Of a DNA stretch of 14,238 nucleotides, positions 6,338-12,875 are shown one piece after another. How positions within the stretch are numbered: position 1 is the first letter of the stretch; every line of letters begins with the position of its first letter. The stretch covers positions 1 through 14,238 of the forward strand of contig JAKQGS010000136.1 of assembly GCA_029556045.1 (NCBI GenBank), written 5' to 3'. The position numbers and the translations under genes were made by a program. The DNA comes from Pseudomonadota bacterium. Its GTDB lineage: Bacteria; Bdellovibrionota; Oligoflexia; Oligoflexales; Oligoflexaceae. The notes under the pieces are model-generated. The model saw nothing but the letters and a program-made list of their open reading frames with translations, searched no databases and had not been told where the DNA came from.

Positions 6338-7059
6338 CAACTTCGGGTGCAGCCATTCAATACAACGGACCGTGGTTTCCCTCCCAGGTGCTCAAGCGCG
6401 TGGACGTCGGTCATCATTATTTGCTCCTGACCCTCAGCAAGCCGGACGGTTATCAAAACTCCGCCGGTCAATACACCCTCATTGAATGGTCGCACGCTCC
6501 CGGGTTGCCGATTCGCCCCTACTCCATCGCATCCCGTCCCGAGTTTCCTCATCTGGAGTTCTGCCTTGTGCGGGGCGCTCACGACTCAGGGATGGGGCCC
6601 GTGCTGGATGCGTTGCAAATCGGAACAACCCTGCAGATTGGCAAACCAACGGGAAACCTCAGTTGGCCCGATCCCTATGGTCCTGTGATATTTGTGGCAG
6701 GCGGCTCGGGCATTGCACCCATTCACTCTCTATTGCAGCATCATCTGGCCACTCACGGTCGCTGTCCCGTACCGTCGATCCTGGTGTTTGGCCTGAGGGA
6801 TGGCTCCGCCATACCCTATGGCAGCGAGTGGCACAACTGGGCGGCAGACCCGACCACGCGCTTTCGTTATACCATTGCGGCAGAGCAGCCCGTGGGACAA
6901 AATCAAATCAAGGGTCGCGTCACCGATGCTCTGGTCCAGGAAATTTCCCGTGGTGCCCATTACCTTCTGTGCGGGCCACCCCCCATGGTGGATGCCTGCG
7001 TGCAGCTGCTGCAAAATCACAATGTCCCACCAAGTCATATCCACATCGAATCATACTAG
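6334..7059 (+). CDS. FNR-family flavoprotein oxidoreductase (FAD/NAD(P)-binding)
   Basis: The 241-residue product has the two domains of the ferredoxin-NADP+ reductase superfamily. The FAD domain holds RPYSIAS at residues 61-67. The nucleotide domain holds AGGSGIAP (112-119) and CGPPPM (223-228). The chain ends HIESY, and a terminal aromatic after a Glu-x pair recalls plant-type FNRs. No [2Fe-2S] or flavodoxin domain is fused, so it would pass electrons between a pyridine nucleotide and a separate partner (ferredoxin, flavodoxin or free flavin). The partner is unknown. It lacks a signal peptide and should be cytoplasmic, which is odd next to a barrel gene. ATG 6334 was chosen because it forms the ATGA overlap with the upstream stop. 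The in-frame TTG at 6307 would overlap more and lacks a good binding site. Confidence 0.85.
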   Translation: MTTSGAAIQYNGPWFPSQVLKRVDVGHHYLLLTLSKPDGYQNSAGQYTLIEWSHAPGLPIRPYSIASRPEFPHLEFCLVRGAHDSGMGPVLDALQIGTTLQIGKPTGNLSWPDPYGPVIFVAGGSGIAPIHSLLQHHLATHGRCPVPSILVFGLRDGSAIPYGSEWHNWAADPTTRFRYTIAAEQPVGQNQIKGRVTDALVQEISRGAHYLLCGPPPMVDACVQLLQNHNVPPSHIHIESY

Positions 7060-7151
7060 AAGCCGAATCAATACGGACACAGTCTCACCACCCCACATTC
7101 CGAGTTAACGCCTGCCTGAGATAAATAATCTATTTATATCATCTGGTTATA

Positions 7152-7181
7152 TTGACAGGCAAAACAATAAAGTGCTACTTT
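7152..7181 (+). promoter_or_regulatory. Promoter of the AAA+ ATPase gene (extended -10)
   Basis: TTGACA (7152-7157) is followed after 18 bases by TACTTT (7176-7181), preceded by TGC. That forms an extended -10 element, TGCTACTTT, which would compensate for the poor hexamer. The start site would be near 7188. The -10 lies inside the first palindrome. Confidence 0.5.
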
Positions 7182-7183
7182 AT
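7167..7183. promoter_or_regulatory. Palindrome 1, operator candidate over the ATPase promoter
   Basis: ATAAAGT-gct-ACTTTAT is a perfect 7-bp inverted repeat with a 3-base centre, covering the -10 element. It shares AAAGTNNNACTTTAT with a second copy at 7201-7215. The centres are 32 bp apart, about three helical turns. Confidence 0.55.
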
Positions 7184-7200
7184 ATTTAGGGCAAAAATCG

Positions 7201-7215
7201 AAAGTAGGACTTTAT
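7201..7215. promoter_or_regulatory. Palindrome 2, spanning the ATPase ribosome binding site and start codon
   Basis: AAAGT-agg-ACTTT (7201-7213) runs directly into ATG 7214, and the shared ACTTTAT continues to 7215. The Shine-Dalgarno AGGA (7206-7209) sits across the centre. A protein or RNA hairpin here would block translation initiation as well as early transcription. Confidence 0.5.
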
Positions 7216-8371
7216 GGCTTTTATTGATCGCCTCCTCAATCTACCGCAACTCCTTAAAAAAAAATCATTTTTCCTGTTTGGCCCCCGGGGGGTTGGCAAA
7301 AGTCTTCTCATAGCTAGAACTCTTAAAGACCAAGCTGTCATGATAAACCTGCTTCGGCCTGAAACTTATCTCCGACTCTCCACACATCCCGATCAACTGC
7401 GAGAGATGATCTACGCCTCACCGCAGGCCCAGACGAAACTCGTGGTTATTGATGAAATCCAAAAAATTCCTCTTCTATTGGATGAAGTGCATCGTTTGAT
7501 TGAAGAGGAGCAATATACAGTCCTGATGACTGGATCGAGTGCCCGTAAATTGCGGCAAGGAGGAGTAAACCTCCTGGCAGGTCGTGCGAGAATCGCCTCC
7601 CTTTTTCCATTATCTATGCAGGAGTTGAAGCATGAATTTAAACTTGAGCGTTATCTCCGCTTTGGTGGCTTGCCAATGGTCTATTTTTCCGATGACCCAC
7701 AGGAAGACTTGCAAGCCTATGTTGCCACCTACCTCCAAGAGGAAATCAAAGCAGAAGGTTTAATCCGAAAGTTACCCGCATTTGCTGCCTTTTTAAAGAT
7801 TGCCGCCTTATCTTCCGGCCAGGTTATCAACTTCGCTAAATTGGCTTCCGATGTGGAAGTCTCCGCGCCGACCATTCGTGAATATTTTTCCATTTTGGAA
7901 GATACCCTGGTGGGACAAATCGTCCATCCTTGGCGGCAGTCAAAAAAGCGGCGTGCAACAGCAGCCGGCAAATTCTATTTTTTTGATCCTGGTGTTACCC
8001 ACACTCTCGCCCAAACCAAACACCTGGACCCCAATAGCAACCTCTATGGTCAGGCATTTGAACAGTGGGTCTTTATGGAATTACGAGCGTGGCTTTCCTA
8101 TACCCGCGTTACCGATGAGTTACAATTTTGGCGGGTGGATCAACAATGTGAAGTGGATTTTCTTATTGGCGAACGATTGGCCATCGAAGTGAAAACCACA
8201 TCCCAGTTACGTTCCGAAGATTTTTCAGGGTTGAAAGCCCTTAAAGAGGAAGGCGTATTCCAACAACTGGTGATTGTCAGCCAGGATCCAATTCGCCGCC
8301 TGCACTGCGATATCCTCTGTCTACCTTGGAAGGAGTTTGTGCCCTGGCTATGGGAGGAACAAGTTCGGTGA
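7214..8371 (+). CDS. AAA+ ATPase with C-terminal DUF4143 nuclease-like domain
   Basis: The 385-residue product has Walker A GPRGVGKS at 23-30, Walker B LVVIDEIQ at 76-83 and a sensor-like MTGSSARK at 105-112. A winged-helix-like middle follows (LASDVEVSAPTIREYFSIL, about 210-228). At the C-terminus EVDFLI (313-318) and LAIEVKTT (322-329) form the D...ExK pattern of a PD-(D/E)xK nuclease-like fold. This is the common prokaryotic ATPase/DUF4143 family. It is abundant and often found in islands, and its exact role is undefined; defence, toxin-related and DNA-handling roles have all been proposed. ATG 7214 has AGGA 4 bases upstream. The gene stands alone and is more AT-rich than its neighbours, suggesting transfer. 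It has tandem palindromic operator candidates and possibly a weak terminator at 8433-8453. Confidence 0.9.
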   Translation: MAFIDRLLNLPQLLKKKSFFLFGPRGVGKSLLIARTLKDQAVMINLLRPETYLRLSTHPDQLREMIYASPQAQTKLVVIDEIQKIPLLLDEVHRLIEEEQYTVLMTGSSARKLRQGGVNLLAGRARIASLFPLSMQELKHEFKLERYLRFGGLPMVYFSDDPQEDLQAYVATYLQEEIKAEGLIRKLPAFAAFLKIAALSSGQVINFAKLASDVEVSAPTIREYFSILEDTLVGQIVHPWRQSKKRRATAAGKFYFFDPGVTHTLAQTKHLDPNSNLYGQAFEQWVFMELRAWLSYTRVTDELQFWRVDQQCEVDFLIGERLAIEVKTTSQLRSEDFSGLKALKEEGVFQQLVIVSQDPIRRLHCDILCLPWKEFVPWLWEEQVR

Positions 8372-8432
8372 TACAAAAGCCAGTCCCCACCGGATTCCCG
8401 GAACATAGATTCAAAGTCTATTGAACCAAAAA

Positions 8433-8453
8433 AATACCGGTTTTCACGGTGTT
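8433..8453 (+). terminator. Weak terminator candidate after the ATPase gene
   Basis: AATACCG (8433-8439) pairs with CGGTGTT (8447-8453) through one G-U wobble, and flanking A and T runs can extend the stem past a mismatch. The tail GTTATTT is T-rich but short. The left A-run would suit a minus-strand terminator, but no minus-strand gene reads towards it. Confidence 0.3.
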
Positions 8454-8494
8454 ATTTAAGTGATAGGCGAACGCACCCTATTTAACAATATGAT

Positions 8495-8523
8495 TTTACA
8501 AGAAAAGTACCTTCTGCTAACCT
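8495..8523 (+). promoter_or_regulatory. Promoter candidate for the DUF4258-YgiT gene
   Basis: TTTACA (8495-8500) is 17 bases from TAACCT (8518-8523), which is preceded by TGC to make an extended -10. The start site would be near 8530, leaving a leader of about 27 nt to TTG 8557. Confidence 0.4.
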
Positions 8524-8544
8524 CCGGGTAGGGTCCGTGTTTTT

Positions 8545-8550
8545 AGGAGG
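8545..8550 (+). promoter_or_regulatory. Strong ribosome binding site selecting a TTG start
   Basis: AGGAGG lies 6 bases before TTG 8557. This is the reason for accepting the TTG, since the first in-frame ATG is well inside the conserved domain. Confidence 0.7.
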
Positions 8551-8556
8551 GATCGG

Positions 8557-9066
8557 TTGGACTGTTCGTCTATTACATTCAGTAGGCACGCATTCACCCA
8601 GATGTTCACCCGCAGCATTAGCGTTGAGGAAGTGACGGTCGGTCTGCGCCAAGGTGAAGCTATCGAGACTTATCCCGATGACAGACCGTATCCGAGTTGC
8701 TTGCTCTTAGTTTTAATCAAAGGCAGAGCCCTTCATGTTGTAGTAGCTCAAGATAAAGACTCGAATGGATGCATTGTCGTTACGGCATACGAGCCAAATC
8801 CAAACGTTTGGGAGCCCGATGCCCGGACCAGGAGAAAGAAAATGAACTGTGTCATTTGCAGACATGGCAGTACTGAGCCAGGCCTTGTCACCGTCACTTT
8901 GAACAAAGAGAACACCGTAGTAGTCTTTAAAGGGGTCCCAGCAGAGGTCTGTTCAAACTGCGGGGAATACTACCTATCTGCGGAAGTCTCGAAGAAATTG
9001 ATGACTAGGGCCAACGCTGCGGTGGCAGCTGGTGCCGAAGTCGAGATCGTCCGGTACGCAGCGTAG
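8557..9066 (+). CDS. DUF4258 domain fused in frame to a YgiT-type zinc finger
   Basis: The 169-residue product joins two modules usually encoded by adjacent genes. Residues 1 to about 95 match DUF4258, a toxin-like fold related to RelE/HigB-type proteins: FSRHAFTQMFTRSIS, then VVVAQDKDSNGCIVVTAYEP. Residues 96-169 match the YgiT/MqsA-type zinc finger, with CxxC at 98/101 and 132/135 (MNCVIC...CSNCGEYY). In other genomes such pairs resemble toxin-antitoxin cassettes. Here no stop separates them. The second module keeps its own AGGAGA (8830-8835) six bases before ATG 8842, so a separate 74-residue zinc-finger protein could also be made. No helix-turn-helix domain follows the finger, unlike full MqsA. 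The start is TTG 8557, set by AGGAGG. Whether it acts as a toxin-antitoxin unit is inference. Confidence 0.8.
   Translation: MDCSSITFSRHAFTQMFTRSISVEEVTVGLRQGEAIETYPDDRPYPSCLLLVLIKGRALHVVVAQDKDSNGCIVVTAYEPNPNVWEPDARTRRKKMNCVICRHGSTEPGLVTVTLNKENTVVVFKGVPAEVCSNCGEYYLSAEVSKKLMTRANAAVAAGAEVEIVRYAA
8830..8844 (+). promoter_or_regulatory. Internal ribosome binding site and ATG for a separate zinc-finger protein
   Basis: AGGAGA (8830-8835), a 6-base spacer and ATG 8842-8844 lie inside the fused gene, in its reading frame, exactly at the module boundary. Initiation here would give a 74-residue YgiT-type protein (8842-9066). Confidence 0.55.
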
Positions 9067-9087
9067 GACATTTTCTGGTCCAAAGCC

Positions 9088-10470
9088 CTAGTTGGATTTC
9101 ATAAGCTGAATCAAAGCCGACCGCACATCCTTGGCGATGCGCCGCGTCGCTTTTTGCACAATATCGTGCTCCTTGCGCAGGGCGGCCATTTTAATACGCC
9201 CCTTCTTACTCTCGAGGTACTCCTTCACCAGCCCTTTGACAAAGTCCCAGCTTTCACGTCGGGCGGGAGTATCCGCCGCACCCAGCTCATCGAGGTTCAC
9301 CAAACGGGACTGGTGAAAGGCCTGTAACAGCAGCGGGCGAATGCCTGCCAGCCAACCCACAAAGACCAGAATGGACACAGCACCGCCTAAAAACGGCAAA
9401 AACTCCGGACTCAGTTGCGCCGCGGCCCCAAGGCGCAGCAATAAAGCAAAACTCAACACCCCCGTCAAAAGGGATATTACAGATCCAATCAGGGTGGTCT
9501 TAACGCTGAAGTCCCGGCGTTTGCGTCCATAACGGATCACCGCCTCCAAAAAGTGTCCCAGACGGTCCCCATGTTCTTCGCAGGTGACCGCCATGTGATC
9601 AAGACGAAAGACCGGTGCCCGCAGGATGCTTTCCCGCAGGCCTTCGCGGATCGGGGTCAGACTCTGTAAGAAAGCCTGTCCCGGACGCCGCGCCGCGGTT
9701 TCCATGTACATCAGATGGATCGGTGGCAAATCCTGCCGCTGGGACACCTGCCCCACGCTCCAGCACAGACTGCCGTAGACCCGCATCAGATCTCCCATCG
9801 ACTGACATTGATCCACCCGATTCAAGACCAGCACGATCTTATCTTCGAGGGAGGTGCGGGGGAGAATCTTCAGCATTTCCTCATAGCGGCTGCGTATGCG
9901 ATCCACGTTTCCCGGAGTCAAAAGGATAACAATCACATCCGCAATCCGCAGGAAATCCCGAATCACAGCTTCATGCTGAAATTCCTGGGGTGTCTCCCCT
10001 CCTTCCCAGGCGGGGGTGTCCACCAGAATGAGGTCCTGCAGTAGGGGGGCGGTGATACGTTTAACCCGCAACTTTTGCAAAAATGCGGGGCCATGATGTT
10101 TGAGGGAGCGAAATGGCAGTTCCGGGTGATTCAATAACTCGTCGGGGTTGACGATAGTCACCCCCAGGGATGCGTCGTCCGCATGCCCCATCAAAACCGT
10201 AAAGACATCCTGATCACGTTCCGGACTGATCAATTGAATATTGGATCCCATCAGCTCATTGATCAATGTGGATTTACCGGCGGCAAAATCCCCCAGAAAC
10301 AGCACCACCGACTGAGGGCTTTGATCGAGTTCGATAGGCGCACCTGTGTAACCGTATTTGAGGGCAATCGGTGTCAGGTCCTGCTCCGCGATAGTCCGAA
10401 GCTCCCGCTTCAGGATATCCAGGGCTTTTTTCAGTTTTGCTTCCGCTTGCTCATTCATGTCAGTATTCAT
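9088..10470 (-). CDS. Dynamin-like GTPase with two C-terminal membrane helices
   Basis: The 460-residue product has an N-terminal helix, then a GTPase domain with G1 GDFAAGKST at 60-68, G3 DTPAW at 151-155 and G4 NRVD at 217-220. The stretch after G1 (ISPERDQDVFTVLMG, 81-95) resembles the EHD-family segment PEPTTDxF, but the expected switch I threonines are replaced by Asp and Gln. Two hydrophobic helices at about 325-348 and 357-381 form a membrane hairpin, followed by a basic helical tail. The family remodels or tethers membranes using GTP; here a peripheral or integral inner-membrane role is inferred. ATG 10470 lies inside the last codons of the upstream gene, overlapping by 11 bases. ATG 10458 is an alternative, one base past that stop. 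Neither has a strong binding site, which suggests translational coupling. Confidence 0.82.
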   Translation of the reverse strand: MNTDMNEQAEAKLKKALDILKRELRTIAEQDLTPIALKYGYTGAPIELDQSPQSVVLFLGDFAAGKSTLINELMGSNIQLISPERDQDVFTVLMGHADDASLGVTIVNPDELLNHPELPFRSLKHHGPAFLQKLRVKRITAPLLQDLILVDTPAWEGGETPQEFQHEAVIRDFLRIADVIVILLTPGNVDRIRSRYEEMLKILPRTSLEDKIVLVLNRVDQCQSMGDLMRVYGSLCWSVGQVSQRQDLPPIHLMYMETAARRPGQAFLQSLTPIREGLRESILRAPVFRLDHMAVTCEEHGDRLGHFLEAVIRYGRKRRDFSVKTTLIGSVISLLTGVLSFALLLRLGAAAQLSPEFLPFLGGAVSILVFVGWLAGIRPLLLQAFHQSRLVNLDELGAADTPARRESWDFVKGLVKEYLESKKGRIKMAALRKEHDIVQKATRRIAKDVRSALIQLMKSN

Positions 10471-10879
10471 TCAATCCGAGGCGGCGTTTTGCTTCCGCAT
10501 AGGTCATTTCGTCCTTGTCATCTCCGTCCTTGCCACCGCCACCGGCTCCCACAAAACGGTCTTTGCCGTCTTTAAACAATATATTGAATGTGGTGAGGGT
10601 GCCGTATGCTTTGGTGATATATCCATGAAAGGTGATCTTGTCGGCTTCGGACAGACCGTCGTGTGAATTGATTTTCTGCTCCAGAACCCGCAGGGCGTCC
10701 CGCACCGTCAAAATCTTTTTGAAAAACACGTCAAACGGGATCTCCTTAGGCTGGGCATCGTTGCCGGCATGCAGCATGATCTTGCCCCCCTCCCATTTTT
10801 TAGCCATTGGCACCGGCGATGGTCCGAACTCTTCTTCGATGAGATCACGCATCCATTTCTTGAGTTCGTCGTCATTCAT
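10460..10879 (-). CDS. Small protein of unknown function, operon partner of the dynamin-like GTPase
   Basis: The 139-residue product starts at ATG 10879, preceded by GGAGG (complement of 10886-10890) at 6-7 bases. The frame is open further upstream, but that extension has no binding site and passes over the divergent promoters. The N-terminus is helical and acidic (DDELKKWMRDLIEEEF). The middle is a mixed helical domain (TVRDALRVLEQKINSHDGLSEADK, then HGYITKAYGTLTTF). A glycine run and acidic linker (GAGGGGKDGDDKDE, about 113-126) lead to a last helix, AEAKRRLGLNEY. No signal peptide or membrane helix is seen. I recognise no family. The 11-base overlap with the GTPase gene suggests the two act together, perhaps as regulator or adaptor. 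Confidence 0.75.
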   Translation of the reverse strand: MNDDELKKWMRDLIEEEFGPSPVPMAKKWEGGKIMLHAGNDAQPKEIPFDVFFKKILTVRDALRVLEQKINSHDGLSEADKITFHGYITKAYGTLTTFNILFKDGKDRFVGAGGGGKDGDDKDEMTYAEAKRRLGLNEY

Positions 10880-10923
10880 GAACCACCTCCAAATCGCCGA
10901 TTTTGCTGGAATTTCAAGTTTCA

Positions 10924-10952
10924 AGTTTAACCTGCCCGTGCGGCACTGCCAA
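10924..10952 (-). promoter_or_regulatory. Promoter of the small-protein/dynamin operon
   Basis: On the minus strand TTGGCA (complement of 10947-10952) is 17 bases from TAAACT (complement of 10924-10929), matching consensus at 5 of 6 and 4 of 6. The start site would be near 10917, giving a leader of about 38 nt. Confidence 0.5.
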
Positions 10953-10960
10953 ACAAATTC

Positions 10961-10982
10961 GACATGCCTGCCCCGGACATGC
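10961..10982. repeat. Direct repeat GACATGC x2 between divergent promoters
   Basis: GACATGC occurs at 10961-10967 and 10976-10982, 15 bases apart, in the gap between the -35 elements of the two divergent promoters. The second copy runs into a near-palindrome, ACATGCATGCGTGT. It may be a shared regulator site; no matching known box was recognised. Confidence 0.35.
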
Positions 10983-10991
10983 ATGCGTGTG

Positions 10992-11020
10992 TTGACAGGC
11001 CGGATTGGTCTGGTTAGCCT
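10992..11020 (+). promoter_or_regulatory. Promoter candidate for xseA-xseB
   Basis: A consensus TTGACA (10992-10997) is 17 bases from TAGCCT (11015-11020), a weak -10. The start site would be near 11027, 28 nt before the TTG start chosen for xseA. Confidence 0.45.
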
Positions 11021-11044
11021 GAGACCTTTGCACACGGCCGCTGC

Positions 11045-11057
11045 GAGGATTATTTTG
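11045..11057 (+). promoter_or_regulatory. Ribosome binding site and TTG selected as xseA start
   Basis: GAGG (11045-11048) lies 6 bases before TTG 11055. The only nearby in-frame ATG (11091) has no Shine-Dalgarno sequence and starts within the first strand of the N-terminal domain, so TTG is preferred. Confidence 0.45.
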
Positions 11058-12875
11058 GCTTTATTTTATCGCCAGCTCGAACATCACATTATGGTGACAG
11101 GCAAGACCTTTCCCTACAAGGATGCCCTCAAAGCCTTGGGGGGAGTTTTTCAGGCTGGTGAAAAGGTCTGGATGATCCCCTATTCCACCACCAGCCTGGG
11201 GGAAGTGCAGACCCTCTGCCGCCGTGTGGGAGGCGGTCCCCTCAAAGCGGAGCCAATATCCCCCCCAGCACCGATAACACCAGCTGTGAAAACCGACAAA
11301 TCATCCGCTGCGGACGATGGCAATGCGCGTCTTCCGACCTGGGATCAGGATGGATCACGGGATCGCGAAATCCTGATGACGGAAACGTCCCCGGCCCCCG
11401 CCGCTGCCGCTGCCGTCAGTGACTCCATGACCCTTGGTGAACTGATGGCCAAGGTGCAATTGGCGTTGACGCACCAGTTTCCCCGCGCTGTGTGGGTCGT
11501 GGGTGAAATTCAAAACCTCAATCAACGACGCAACGGGGTTTACCTGCAGCTGGCGGAGGGAAAAAAGGACGGCTCGCAGACGGCAACCATCACCGTCAAT
11601 GCCACCCTGTGGTCCAATGCCATGACGGAACTGCAGCGCCGGATGGGGGCCGACACCTGGGCCCAGGTGATGCAGGAGGGACTGCAGATCCGGGCTCTTT
11701 GCCAGGTCTCCCTCTACAAAGATCGCGGCTCCATCAGTCTGAACATTATGGACATCGATCCCGCCTATACCAAAGGGGCGCTGGCATTGGCGCGGGAAAA
11801 ACTACTGAAAGAACTGCGGCAAAAAGGACTGGCGGAAGCCAACCGCAAGCTGTCCCTGACACCGTTTCCACTGGTGATTGGCCTCATAACCGCGGATCAA
11901 TCCCGTGCCATGAGTGACTTTTTACATCAGCTGCATAGCCTACAATATCCGGGATCAGTGATTTTTTACCCGGCCCAGATGCAGGGGGAGGCGGTACTGA
12001 CGGAAGTGGTGTCCGGCATCCGTGCCTTGGCCCGGAAAGGCGTCGACGCCATTGTCATCACCCGTGGTGGAGGCAGTGCCGCCGACCTCCGCTGGTTTGA
12101 CAGTCCCGAGGTGGCCTATGCCATTGCGGAAATTCCGATTCCCATTATCGCCGCCATTGGACACCACGATGATGTGTGCATCGCGGAGGAAATAGCCTGG
12201 CGACGGGAAAAGACCCCAACTGCTGCCGCGGACTTTATCGCCCACGTCATTCATATGACGCGGGAACGTCTGGATCAGGGGCAATTGACCTTAGCCAGGG
12301 TCCTGCAGGGACACTGGGATCTGGCGATGCGGGCCTGGACCCGCCTGGAAGAACGCCTGCAGCAGGGGGTAAATACCGGTCTGAACCAGAGGTCCGAGCA
12401 GCTTTATCGCATTCTGGTGCTGCTGCAGCAAAACTTCAGTCAGCGTCTGCAGTCCATTCAACGATCTCTGGATCAGCTGACACAGACCATCCGCGAGGGC
12501 GCCACCCGACGCCTGGTGCAGGGAGCCGACCAGCTGAATCAACGGGCCTTTACACTGGTGGGCCAGATGCGGGAAACCCTGCATGTCCGTCAACGACAAT
12601 TGTCGGAGCTAGTCCAGGGCATCATCTGGCGCAGCCGGGAATCCCTGGCGGCCCGCAGCGAACGACTTTTGGTTTTTGAACGGCAGATGGCCGCCGCTGA
12701 TCCATCCCCATGGCTCGACAAAGGCTGGACTCGATTGTCCAAAGACGGGGTACCGGTGACCTCCGGACATCAACTGCAACCGCATGACAAATTGGAAGCT
12801 CGGTTGAAGGATGCGCAAATTCAACTGACGGTGGAGCATATCGAAGACCGCACGCAACATAGGAGCAAGTCGTGA
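11055..12875 (+). CDS. xseA: Exodeoxyribonuclease VII large subunit with extra N-terminal domain
   Basis: The 606-residue product is about 150 residues longer than E. coli XseA. Residues about 10-60 form a small extra domain (MVTGKTFPYKDALKALGG, KVWMIPY). A Pro/Ala-rich linker to about 122 precedes the standard protein. The OB-fold starts at MTLGELMAKVQ (from 125) and includes VWVVGEIQNLNQ. The catalytic core holds RGGGSAADL at 337-345 and GHHDD at 369-373, then KTPTAAADFI. A long glutamine-rich coiled coil follows, then a short beta-rich tail (LSKDGVPVTSGHQLQP). With XseB it degrades single-stranded DNA from both ends in the cytoplasm, in mismatch repair and damage tolerance. The usual GHExD motif is altered, and the second conserved acid (IAD) appears as Glu. 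Its stop overlaps the xseB start in GTGA. ATG 11091 remains an alternative start. Confidence 0.92.
   Translation: MALFYRQLEHHIMVTGKTFPYKDALKALGGVFQAGEKVWMIPYSTTSLGEVQTLCRRVGGGPLKAEPISPPAPITPAVKTDKSSAADDGNARLPTWDQDGSRDREILMTETSPAPAAAAAVSDSMTLGELMAKVQLALTHQFPRAVWVVGEIQNLNQRRNGVYLQLAEGKKDGSQTATITVNATLWSNAMTELQRRMGADTWAQVMQEGLQIRALCQVSLYKDRGSISLNIMDIDPAYTKGALALAREKLLKELRQKGLAEANRKLSLTPFPLVIGLITADQSRAMSDFLHQLHSLQYPGSVIFYPAQMQGEAVLTEVVSGIRALARKGVDAIVITRGGGSAADLRWFDSPEVAYAIAEIPIPIIAAIGHHDDVCIAEEIAWRREKTPTAAADFIAHVIHMTRERLDQGQLTLARVLQGHWDLAMRAWTRLEERLQQGVNTGLNQRSEQLYRILVLLQQNFSQRLQSIQRSLDQLTQTIREGATRRLVQGADQLNQRAFTLVGQMRETLHVRQRQLSELVQGIIWRSRESLAARSERLLVFERQMAAADPSPWLDKGWTRLSKDGVPVTSGHQLQPHDKLEARLKDAQIQLTVEHIEDRTQHRSKS

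Noticed and set aside
6486..7124. 212-codon plus-strand ORF overlapping the reductase in another frame
   Set aside because: Frame shadow of the FNR gene; the FNR frame carries RPYSIAS, GGSGIAP and CGPPPM.
9067..9087. Possible terminator between the YgiT fusion and the dynamin gene
   Set aside because: Only a 4-bp GGAC/GTCC stem without a T-run on either strand.
10880..11035. Upstream extension of the 139-aa minus-strand protein
   Set aside because: It has no ribosome binding site and crosses both promoters, while ATG 10879 has GGAGG.
10632..11054. N-terminal extension of xseA
   Set aside because: The open frame overlaps the opposite-strand small gene and the divergent promoters, and has no domain. 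TTG 11055 has a binding site just after a promoter.
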